Shown piece after piece: positions 1-6,645 of a stretch of 64,000 bases of DNA. The stretch is from Microbacterium esteraromaticum. GTDB lineage: Bacteria; Actinomycetota; Actinomycetes; Actinomycetales; Microbacteriaceae. The notes beneath the pieces were generated by a model. The model did no database searches. It was not told where the DNA came from and saw only the letters and a list, made by a program, of their open reading frames with translations. The position numbers and the translations under genes are program-made. The stretch is taken from the NCBI RefSeq assembly GCF_900163815.1, contig NZ_FUKO01000019.1:1-64000 (forward strand), in the 5' to 3' direction. Every line of letters begins with the position of its first letter. The stretch's first letter is position 1.

Positions 1-5
1 CCCCT

Positions 6-66
6 GGATCCCCCGACGAGCCCCGACAACCCTCGGGATCACCCCCGATGCCGCACGGGCACCCGC
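6..66 (+). promoter_or_regulatory. Composite upstream element of the first IniB-like gene
   Basis: This block lies 55 bp before the ATG at 122. It contains TCGGGATCACCCCCGATGCC at 33-52, then GGGCACCCGC at 57-66. Nearly the same arrangement occurs upstream of the second IniB-like gene (6645 down to 6582, - strand), including a GGATCCCC exactly 27 bp before the TCGGG in both places. Short C-runs recur at about 10, 21, 30, 42 and 62, roughly one helical turn apart, as in operators bound by protein repeats. I infer a shared operator or promoter region, possibly read by the LuxR-type regulator at 6634-9162. The binding factor is not shown by the sequence. Confidence 0.5.
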
Positions 67-121
67 CCTTCACACTCGTAACAAGCGCCAAATGGCACTC
101 TCACGATGAAGGGGATCGATC

Positions 122-1357
122 ATGGCTTTGGACGACAACGTCAACGTTCTCGGCGCTCAGTGGAATCTGGGCTTGGCGAACGTTGGCAATACGGATAACA
201 GCGCACACCTCGACGACAACACCGTCGTTGCTGACAACACGGTCGTGGCAGACAACAACCTCGCCAACGACTCGTTCAACGACGAGTCGGACAACTCCGA
301 CAACTCGGACAACTCGGACAACTCCGACAATTCGGACAACTCCGATAACTCGGACAACTCGGACAACTCCGACAACTGGTCCAACAACGACACCGACACC
401 GACGACTCGTTCAACCACGACGACTCGATCAATGACTCGTTCCAGGTGAACGACTCGTTCCAGGACAACTCCGTGCACGACTCGGGCAACCAGACGCTGT
501 ACGACCACTCCATCAACACCGGCATCCGCCAGTACGACTCGGGCATCAATGAGCTCAACATCGGCCTCGGCGGCGGCGGCGGTGGCGGCGGCAGCATGTC
601 GAGCCTGCACGGCATGGGCGGCAGCGGCAGCTTCGACCTCGACATCGACGCCCGCACGACGGTCAACGACCAGTCCGTTCAGCAGAACATCTCGACCTCG
701 TCGGGCAGCGGCGGCGCAGCCATCGCAGTCGGCGGCGACTCGGATGGCGGCTGGGGCGGTCCTGCGTTCTCGGGTGCCGGCGGCGGAGACTCCGGTAACG
801 GCGGCGCCGGCGGCAGCGGCAGCGGCGGGGACGGCGGCAACGGCAGCGGGACACTCGGCTCCGGCAACGGAGGGGACGCTGGGGATGGCACCGGAGGTGC
901 CGGTGGCGGCACTGGCGCCGGCGGCGGCGCGGGCTCGCTCGCTGGCTCTGGCGGCGCTGACGGTGGCATGGGCGGGAACGCAGGTGCCATGGGCGGCGGC
1001 GCGAGCGGCGGCAACGTCGGCCAGTACTTCGGTCAGAGCAGCGTCATCAGCTCCGGCGACCACTCGGTCGCAGGCGGCGGCGACGTCGACATTCGCAACA
1101 TCGACACCCACGTGTCGATGGGCGACATCTCGATCGGAAACACCTGGAACACCGATTCCTTCAACGAGGACTTCTCCGACAACTGGTCGGTCAACGACTC
1201 GTTCCAGGACAACTCGATGACGGATAACTCCGACACCTGGTCGGTCAACGATTCCTTCCAGGATCACTCGGCCACCACGGACGTCGACGTCGACGTCGAT
1301 GTCGACAATTCCAACGTCGGCAGCCCGTTCGGCGACGCCAACGAGTTCGACTTCTGA
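122..1357 (+). CDS. Lysine-free Asn/Asp/Ser- and Gly-rich IniB-like structural protein
   Basis: This 411-residue protein starts at an ATG with AAGGGG eight bases upstream. It has no lysine, no cysteine and only three arginines. No signal peptide or membrane helix is visible. Residues 57-83 are nine DNS repeats, followed by NDSFQ-type repeats to about 120. Residues 177-190 (DARTTVNDQSVQQNI region) and about 305-348 (SGDHSVAGGGDV, VSMGDISIGN, NTDSFN) match the IniB-type protein at 5680-6501. A Gly-rich stretch of about 110 residues separates the two blocks here. The C-terminus repeats WSVNDSFQD and ends in a DVDV run. It lacks the conserved IniB N-terminal domain. It is probably the abundant structural partner of the dynamin-like proteins encoded next; the function is inferred. 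Confidence 0.8.
   Translation: MALDDNVNVLGAQWNLGLANVGNTDNSAHLDDNTVVADNTVVADNNLANDSFNDESDNSDNSDNSDNSDNSDNSDNSDNSDNSDNWSNNDTDTDDSFNHDDSINDSFQVNDSFQDNSVHDSGNQTLYDHSINTGIRQYDSGINELNIGLGGGGGGGGSMSSLHGMGGSGSFDLDIDARTTVNDQSVQQNISTSSGSGGAAIAVGGDSDGGWGGPAFSGAGGGDSGNGGAGGSGSGGDGGNGSGTLGSGNGGDAGDGTGGAGGGTGAGGGAGSLAGSGGADGGMGGNAGAMGGGASGGNVGQYFGQSSVISSGDHSVAGGGDVDIRNIDTHVSMGDISIGNTWNTDSFNEDFSDNWSVNDSFQDNSMTDNSDTWSVNDSFQDHSATTDVDVDVDVDNSNVGSPFGDANEFDF
290..370 (+). repeat. Nine 9-bp codon-phase repeats encoding DNS
   Basis: Nine head-to-tail copies of GACAAYTCS encode Asp-Asn-Ser nine times inside the first gene. The copies vary only at third codon positions (aac/aat, gac/gat, tcc/tcg). The array is therefore old enough to have diverged silently while the peptide was kept. 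The number of copies could vary between strains by slippage. Confidence 0.9.
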
Positions 1358-1381
1358 GTCCACTGAGAAGTCGCACGACCT

Positions 1382-1413
1382 GCCCGGTCGTCCACTCTGG
1401 TGGACGGCCGGGC
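1382..1413 (+). terminator. Strong hairpin inside the IniB-like/dynamin operon
   Basis: A 14-bp stem (1382-1395 with 1400-1413, one G-T wobble) closes a TCTG loop, 24 bp after the stop of the first gene and 36 bp before the next start. No T-run follows. It could be a partial terminator or an mRNA-stabilising 3' end. Either would let the structural protein be made in excess over the downstream GTPases. Confidence 0.65.
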
Positions 1414-1449
1414 ACACCACCTGACACACCCGAAATCGGAGCGTGAGCG

Positions 1450-1674
1450 ATGTCTGCAGAGCACGGGGCCGCACCCTTCCACGACGGCGCATCCGATGCC
1501 GCCTGGGGCGATGCCGGGCTCTTCGATCCCTTTTCGGCCGACTCCTTCGGCCAGGAGATCGCGAACGTCGACGCATCCGATTGGAATGTGGATGCTGATC
1601 TGCTGTGGGGCGATGACGCCCCAGGTGATTTCGATGCCGGCGATGTTCCACCGGCGCCGGACTTCTTCGGCTGA
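1450..1674 (+). CDS. Small acidic hypothetical protein between the IniB-like gene and the dynamins
   Basis: This 74-residue protein starts at an ATG preceded by a GGAGCGTGAG stretch. It is strongly acidic, with no lysine or arginine visible, and rich in Asp, Ala and Phe. It has DPF, DWNVDADLLW and PDFF segments. No known domain is recognised. It fills the interval between the first gene and the IniA-like GTPase (start at 1714) in the same direction, so it is probably co-transcribed. Its aromatic-acidic pattern resembles short binding peptides or adaptors, but no function can be assigned. A chance frame is possible, although position and ribosome site favour a real gene. Confidence 0.6.
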   Translation: MSAEHGAAPFHDGASDAAWGDAGLFDPFSADSFGQEIANVDASDWNVDADLLWGDDAPGDFDAGDVPPAPDFFG

Positions 1675-1713
1675 TCAGGGCCCACCCCGCGCAAGAGACA
1701 GAAGAGAGCAATC

Positions 1714-3591
1714 GTGCCGGAGAGTCGTACGAGCGCAGATAAGCAGATCGTCGAGGTCATTCATGACGTCGGCGATCTCGCCGCGTCCGCGGGCCGAGCG
1801 GATCTGGCCAAGCGCCTCACCCAGACCCGGGAGCGCCTGGCCGATCCATCCGTCCGAGTCATCGTCGTCGGCGAGTTCAAGCAGGGCAAGAGCAAGCTGA
1901 TCAACGCACTCGTGAACGCACCAGCCTGCCCGGTCGATGACGATGTCGCCACCAGTGTGCCCACCACCGTGGGGTTCGCCGAGCAGCCGATCGCGTGGGT
2001 CATCGAACAGCCGACGGCAGCAGCGCCCGATCCGCAGCGGCGTGAGGTTCCGCTGGATGCGCTGGCCGAGTACGTCTCCGAACGCGGCAACCCGGGCAAT
2101 GAGCGCGGCATCATGTCGGCCGAGGTGCTGCTGCCCCGCGAAATCCTTCGTGGGGGACTGAAGCTGGTCGACTCGCCGGGGGTCGGCGGACTGGAGTCCT
2201 CGAACTCGCTGGCAACCCTTGCTGCGCTCTCTTCCGCGCACGCGGTGCTGCTGGTCTCGGATGCCTCGCAGGAGTACACCGAGCCCGAGGTGCAGTTCCT
2301 CCGCCACGCAATGCGCATCTCGCCGAACGTCGCGGCCGTGCTGGCGAAGACCGATCTGTATCCGCAGTGGCGCCGGATCGAAGAGATCGATCGCGACCAC
2401 CTCGGGCATCTCGGTGCCTCCGCCGATGTGCCCATCTTCTCCGTGTCGAGTGATCTGCGACTGCTGGCCGCCGAGCTGCAGGACCGCACACTCAACGACG
2501 AGTCCGGATTCCCCGCACTCGTCGCGCATCTGCGTCGGGAAGTGCTCGGCCGTGCCGAGACGATCCACGAGCGCAGCGCCGTGCACGAGCTCGTCTCCGT
2601 CGTCGACCAGCTCGAGGTCTCGCTGCGAGCAGAGCTGAATGCGCTGCTGAACCCCGAAGACACTCCGCGCATGATCGCCGAACTCGAAGACGCGAAGACG
2701 AGGGCAGACGAATTCCGCGGCCGCTCCGCACGCTGGCAGGTCACGCTCACCGACGGCATCGCCGACCTCGTAGCCGACATGGAGCACGATGTGCGCGACC
2801 GACTGCGCAAAGTGCAGCGTGAGGCAGAGCGCGCCATCGACGAGGGCGACCCCGGACCGATCTGGGATCAGATCCGTGAATGGCTCGACCAGCGGGTCAC
2901 CGCCGCAGTGTCGGAGACCTTCGTGTGGACCGATGAGCGCTCGCGCTGGCTGTCCGAAGAAGTGGCTGAGCTGTTCAGCAAGGATGAAGCCGAGATCCCG
3001 ATCAGCAACATCGCCGACATCCGCGGTGTGCTCGACCCGGTAGAGGGGATCGCCGGGCTGGATGCCGGGCAGCTCGGCGCCGGTGAGAAGATCTACATCG
3101 GCGTGCGCGGCTCCTACGGCGGCGTGCTGATGGTGGGCCTGGCCACCGGACTGATCGGGATGGCGCTGATCAACCCGCTGTCGCTGCTGGCCGGTGTTCT
3201 CGTCGGACGCCGCGCATACCGCGAAGACATGGGCAATCGCCTCACCCGCCGCCAAGCCGAGGCGAAAGGCATCGTTCGACGTCACATCGACGAGGTGACC
3301 TTTCAAGTCGGCAAACAGCTGCGTGATCGGCTGCGGTTCGTGCAGCGCACCGCCCGAGACCACTTCGGCTCGCTGGCCGAGGAGCTGCACAGTTCGCTCT
3401 CCGAGGCGCTCCTGCGCGCCAAGCAGGCGGCCACGGGATTCACCTCGAGCCGGGAGCAGCACATCGGGATGCTGCAGAGCAGAGTGCTGGAGCTGGAGCG
3501 GGTGCGCAGGATGATCCCGGCGATGCCGGCCCTCCCCGCGCCCAGCACGATCCCGACCCTGGCGAACACCAGCGAATCCGCGGGGCGATGA
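1714..3591 (+). CDS. Dynamin-like GTPase, IniA-like
   Basis: This 625-residue protein starts at a GTG with a purine-rich GAAGAGAG site. The GTPase motifs are all visible: P-loop GEFKQGKS (53-60), the switch threonines in SVPTT (82-86), DSPG (153-156) and AKTD (211-214). Long helical segments follow. A hydrophobic hairpin at about residues 465-498 is likely the membrane-inserting paddle of bacterial dynamin-like proteins. Length, motifs and the coupled second GTPase match mycobacterial IniA. IniA-family proteins remodel the inner face of the membrane and, in mycobacteria, belong to a locus induced by cell-wall inhibitors. The stop overlaps the next start (ATGA), so the two GTPases are translationally coupled. 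Confidence 0.88.
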   Translation: MPESRTSADKQIVEVIHDVGDLAASAGRADLAKRLTQTRERLADPSVRVIVVGEFKQGKSKLINALVNAPACPVDDDVATSVPTTVGFAEQPIAWVIEQPTAAAPDPQRREVPLDALAEYVSERGNPGNERGIMSAEVLLPREILRGGLKLVDSPGVGGLESSNSLATLAALSSAHAVLLVSDASQEYTEPEVQFLRHAMRISPNVAAVLAKTDLYPQWRRIEEIDRDHLGHLGASADVPIFSVSSDLRLLAAELQDRTLNDESGFPALVAHLRREVLGRAETIHERSAVHELVSVVDQLEVSLRAELNALLNPEDTPRMIAELEDAKTRADEFRGRSARWQVTLTDGIADLVADMEHDVRDRLRKVQREAERAIDEGDPGPIWDQIREWLDQRVTAAVSETFVWTDERSRWLSEEVAELFSKDEAEIPISNIADIRGVLDPVEGIAGLDAGQLGAGEKIYIGVRGSYGGVLMVGLATGLIGMALINPLSLLAGVLVGRRAYREDMGNRLTRRQAEAKGIVRRHIDEVTFQVGKQLRDRLRFVQRTARDHFGSLAEELHSSLSEALLRAKQAATGFTSSREQHIGMLQSRVLELERVRRMIPAMPALPAPSTIPTLANTSESAGR

Positions 3592-5222
3592 TGTCGGCAT
3601 CCGTTCTCTCCGAGACCGAAGACCTGCTGCGCACCGCGCGGGCCGCGTACGCCGGCGATCGCGAGTCGCTGGCGCTCATCGATCAGCTCGAGACCCGCCT
3701 GCACGAGCCGCTGCGGCTTGCCGTCGCGGGAATGGTGAAGGCCGGCAAGTCCACGCTGCTCAATGCACTGCTCGGAGAACGGATCGCCGCGACCGACACC
3801 GGCGAGTGCACCCGCGTGGTCACCTGGTACCGCTACTCGGCGACCCCGATGATCACGATGCATCTGCGTAACGGTCATGTCGAGCGGATGCCGATCCGCC
3901 GCGAGCACGGTCGGCTGCTCTTCGATCTCGGCGGACGCACCGCGGAGGAGATCGAGTGGATCGATGTCGGCTGGCCACTCGATGGACTGGCCTCGCTCAT
4001 TCTCATCGACACCCCGGGAATCGCGTCGCTCTCGGCAGACGCATCGGCTCGCACGATGCGGTTCCTCACCCCTGAGGATGCTCCGTCTTCGGCGGATGCC
4101 GTGGTCTATCTGATGCGCCATCTGCATGGCTCAGACGTGAAGTTCCTCGAGGCGTTCCGCGACACGGCCGCGGGCGCGGCCCAGAGCGTATGCGCGGTGG
4201 CGGTGCTGTCGCGCTCGGATGAGGTCGGCTCCGGCCGCATCGACTCGCTGCTCTCGGCTCGTCGGGTCGCACAGCGCTACGAGCGCGACGGTGATCTCGC
4301 CGCGCTCGCGCTCGGCGTCGTGCCGGTTGCCGGGCTGCTGGCCGAAGGTGCACGCACGCTGCGCGAGAGCGAGTACATCGCATTCCGCGAGCTGGCAGGC
4401 CTCGCACGAGACGACCGCGAACGCCTGCTCGTCTCAGCCGACCGGTTCACCCGTTCCAGCGAGGCGACCGGACTCAGCATCGCTGTGCGCGAAGAACTGC
4501 TCGAGCGATTCGGGATCTTCGGCGTCAGACTCGCGACGGCGATCATCCGCGGGGGTGTGGCGAGCTCTTCGGACCTGTCGGATGCGATGGTGCAGCAGAG
4601 CGGCCTCATCGAGCTGCAGGATCTCGTGCACACCCAGTTCCACCCCCGCGCGCAGACGCTCAAGGCTCGGGGCGTGGTGCTGCAGCTCGAGATGCTGCTG
4701 CGCCGGGCGCCTCGCACCGGCACAGACGGCATCCGCGCGGGCATCGAGCGCTTCACGGCGTCTGCGCACATGCTCACAGAGCTGTCGCTGCTCGCCGAGG
4801 CGCGCTCCAGCGGACTGCCGCTCGCCACCGAGGCCGCCGCCGACGCCGAGCGGATTCTCGGCGGCCAGGGGGTCGCCGCCTGCGCGCGGCTGGGGATCGA
4901 CGACGACGCTCCCGCGGCCGCCGTCTGCGACAGCGTGCTGACACAGATCGATCGCTGGCGCGTTCTCAGCGCCGACCCGGTGGCAGAGCGCGCCGCGCTC
5001 GCCGTCTGCGCCGCGGTGCTGCGCAGCCTCTCCGAGATCGCGTCAGATGTCGGCGCGACTCGACCCCTCCTGCCCGCGCCGGATATCGACGCGCCGGCTG
5101 GACCAGGCGACGCCACCGGGAAGGATGCTGCTGAGCAGAGCCAGGAGCACCAGCGCGGCCTGCGCCGCAAGAAGTGGCTGAAGCGGGCGGCCCTGGGTGC
5201 CGAGCGCCACCCACTCGGGTGA
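3588..5222 (+). CDS. Dynamin-like GTPase, IniC-like
   Basis: This 544-residue protein starts at an ATG overlapping the IniA-like stop. It carries a P-loop GMVKAGKS (48-55), a probable switch threonine in TGECT (71-75), DTPG (141-144) and SRSD (208-211). The rest is helical and lacks an obvious paddle, as in IniC. Tandem, coupled dynamins often act as hetero-oligomers, so a complex with the preceding protein is likely. Its last 60 codons, hydrophilic and rich in Arg/Lys near the end, lie opposite the 3' end of the membrane-protein gene on the other strand (5043-5687). This antiparallel overlap of 180 bp is unusual. Confidence 0.85.
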   Translation: MMSASVLSETEDLLRTARAAYAGDRESLALIDQLETRLHEPLRLAVAGMVKAGKSTLLNALLGERIAATDTGECTRVVTWYRYSATPMITMHLRNGHVERMPIRREHGRLLFDLGGRTAEEIEWIDVGWPLDGLASLILIDTPGIASLSADASARTMRFLTPEDAPSSADAVVYLMRHLHGSDVKFLEAFRDTAAGAAQSVCAVAVLSRSDEVGSGRIDSLLSARRVAQRYERDGDLAALALGVVPVAGLLAEGARTLRESEYIAFRELAGLARDDRERLLVSADRFTRSSEATGLSIAVREELLERFGIFGVRLATAIIRGGVASSSDLSDAMVQQSGLIELQDLVHTQFHPRAQTLKARGVVLQLEMLLRRAPRTGTDGIRAGIERFTASAHMLTELSLLAEARSSGLPLATEAAADAERILGGQGVAACARLGIDDDAPAAAVCDSVLTQIDRWRVLSADPVAERAALAVCAAVLRSLSEIASDVGATRPLLPAPDIDAPAGPGDATGKDAAEQSQEHQRGLRRKKWLKRAALGAERHPLG

Positions 5223-5687
5223 GAGCAGCACCAGCATCGACTGCAGCCCGAGGGTGACCAGCTGCCACCAGCGGATGCGAGGACGCCTGCCCATGAACGA
5301 CACCAGCAGTGTGATCTGCAGGAGCAGCGAGCCGATCATGATGGCGAAGACGATCCAGAAGATGATCTCGGCGGCCGAGGCGTAGCTCGCATCGCTGCGG
5401 CCCGGCGTGACGCGTTCAGCCACCTCGGCGATGAGGGGAAGCAGTTCAGCGCGGATGACGAAGAAGTACACGACGGTGAAGGCACCGACGGCGAAGCTGA
5501 TGATCCACAGGAACTGGCTCATCCGGATCGCGAACGGCGGAGTGTTCTTGACAAGGACAGGTGCGACGTTGGGATTGGCCAGCGGGGGTCGAGCGGGCAG
5601 CTCGCGTGCGGTGTAATGCGCGAACACCCCGGTGTCTCGCTCGGAGGGGAGGGACACCGGGGAGGTGGCGCGCGGCGTGTCAGTCAT
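5043..5687 (-). CDS. Four-helix membrane protein of the IniB/dynamin locus
   Basis: This 214-residue protein is not recognised as a named family. It has a cytosolic-looking N-terminus of about 55 residues and then four hydrophobic segments: FLWIISFAVGAFTVVYFFVI, IIFWIVFAIMIGSLLLQITL, the WWQLVTLGLQSMLVLL region and the LLAAQAALVLLALLSSIL region. It starts 8 bp inside the end of the IniB-type gene, so the two are coupled. The last two helices fall in the 180 bp shared with the opposite-strand IniC-like gene, which argues that this end is real coding sequence. A membrane anchor or receptor for the IniB-type protein or the dynamins is a reasonable inference. Confidence 0.75.
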   Translation of the reverse strand: MTDTPRATSPVSLPSERDTGVFAHYTARELPARPPLANPNVAPVLVKNTPPFAIRMSQFLWIISFAVGAFTVVYFFVIRAELLPLIAEVAERVTPGRSDASYASAAEIIFWIVFAIMIGSLLLQITLLVSFMGRRPRIRWWQLVTLGLQSMLVLLSPEWVALGTQGRPLQPLLAAQAALVLLALLSSILPGGVAWSSRRVDIRRGQEGSSRADI

Positions 5688-6501
5688 CCTCGATCGGCGC
5701 GTCCACGGGCTGATCGTTCAGCGCCGTGCTGGCCGCGTCCGTGTCGTAGGAATCGGTGACGCCGGTATCGGTCATATCGCTCTCCAGCAGGTCGGCGGGT
5801 TCCGGAACGTCGGCGGGCGGCGGAGGCGGAGTTGCCGCAGACTGCGCGACGTCGGAAGCGACGTCGACTGCGGTGCCGACGGCCTGTGCGGCCGCAGCGG
5901 CGGCGGCATCTGCATCGGCGGGGGCGTCGTCGACCACGGCAGCGGGCACACCGTCTTCCGCAAGCCCGTCAGCGGCATCCTCGCCGGTGACGTTGAAGCT
6001 GTCGGTGTTGGTGTCGTTGCCGATCGACACGTCTCCCATCGAGACGTCCACATCGGAGTCGACCACCGAGACGTCGTCGCCGGCTGCGATGGCGTGATCG
6101 CCCGATGCGACTACGGCATCCTGGTCGAAGATCTGCGTGACGTCGCCGCCCTCGGTCCAGATGTTCTGATTCACGGACTGGTCGACGACGGTAGAGCGAG
6201 CGTCGATGGTCGTGAACTGCTGGATCATCCGCACGATCTCATGCACGGCGCCGTTATCGCCGGGGGGAGGCGGCGGGTTGTCGTGCGGTGGCCGTGGGTG
6301 CTCGTGATGCACGACGCGCGGATGATCGACCACGACCGGTCTTACCGCCGCGACGTCGGCCATGCACACGCCCTGCAGGCCGTTTCCGGCGAGCATGGCC
6401 TGCGGTGCGGCGACGAACTCCTCGGCAGCATCCGGATCCCTGAGCAGACTCATGATGAACGCGACGAGCGCGTCAGCGATGGTCTCGATCGGTGAAATCA
6501 T
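5680..6501 (-). CDS. IniB-type protein with conserved IniB N-terminal domain
   Basis: This 273-residue protein starts at an ATG with AGGGGG seven bases upstream. Residues 1-45 (pattern I..IADAL..F..SLLRDPDAAEEFVAAP..ML...GL) match the N-terminal domain of mycobacterial IniB from memory. A His/Pro-rich linker spans about 58-85. Residues 100-170 hold the module shared with the 122-1357 product: DARSTVVDQSVNQNI, SGDHAIAAGDDV, VSMGDVSIGN and NTDSFN. The tail is acidic, Ala-rich and Pro-rich. There is no signal peptide. It shares the module with the first gene but not its Gly-rich insert or DNS repeats. Likely role: structural partner of the dynamin-like GTPases at the membrane. Confidence 0.82.
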   Translation of the reverse strand: MISPIETIADALVAFIMSLLRDPDAAEEFVAAPQAMLAGNGLQGVCMADVAAVRPVVVDHPRVVHHEHPRPPHDNPPPPPGDNGAVHEIVRMIQQFTTIDARSTVVDQSVNQNIWTEGGDVTQIFDQDAVVASGDHAIAAGDDVSVVDSDVDVSMGDVSIGNDTNTDSFNVTGEDAADGLAEDGVPAAVVDDAPADADAAAAAAAQAVGTAVDVASDVAQSAATPPPPPADVPEPADLLESDMTDTGVTDSYDTDAASTALNDQPVDAPIEDD

Positions 6502-6581
6502 CTGTAGCCCCCTTCAACTTCCTCGGCGTCCTGGCCCGTATCCCCTCGGTCACCAGAATCAAGCCCTGTGATGGATCGTAT

Positions 6582-6645
6582 GCGGGTGCCCCACCCTGGG
6601 CATCGGGGGTTTTCCCGATGCCTGATAGGGGTTTCATGGGGATCC
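6582..6645 (-). promoter_or_regulatory. Composite upstream element of the second IniB-like gene
   Basis: Read on the - strand, it contains GGATCCCC from 6645, then TCGGGAAAACCCCCGATGCC at 6618-6599, then GGGCACCCGC at 6591-6582, ending 80 bp before the ATG at 6501. The middle block matches the one at 33-52 in 18 of 20 positions and the last block is identical to 57-66. The 5' end of the element overlaps the final codons of the LuxR-type gene. The TCGGG...CCCGA core is also an inverted repeat that could form a short hairpin. A shared operator is inferred. Confidence 0.5.

Noticed and set aside
101..1711. Long open frame of over 500 codons on the - strand opposite the first genes
   Set aside because: It mirrors the Asn/Asp/Gly-rich repeats as Val/Arg/Ala repeats and has no family features. 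GC-rich third positions keep the opposite strand open.
1675..3600. 641-codon open frame on the - strand opposite the IniA-like gene
   Set aside because: The + strand encodes all GTPase motifs. The - strand product is His/Gly/Arg-rich without domains.
6599..6620. Simple terminator of the LuxR-type gene
   Set aside because: The short dyad could form a hairpin, but the same block recurs upstream of the other IniB-like gene, so a regulatory element is the better reading.
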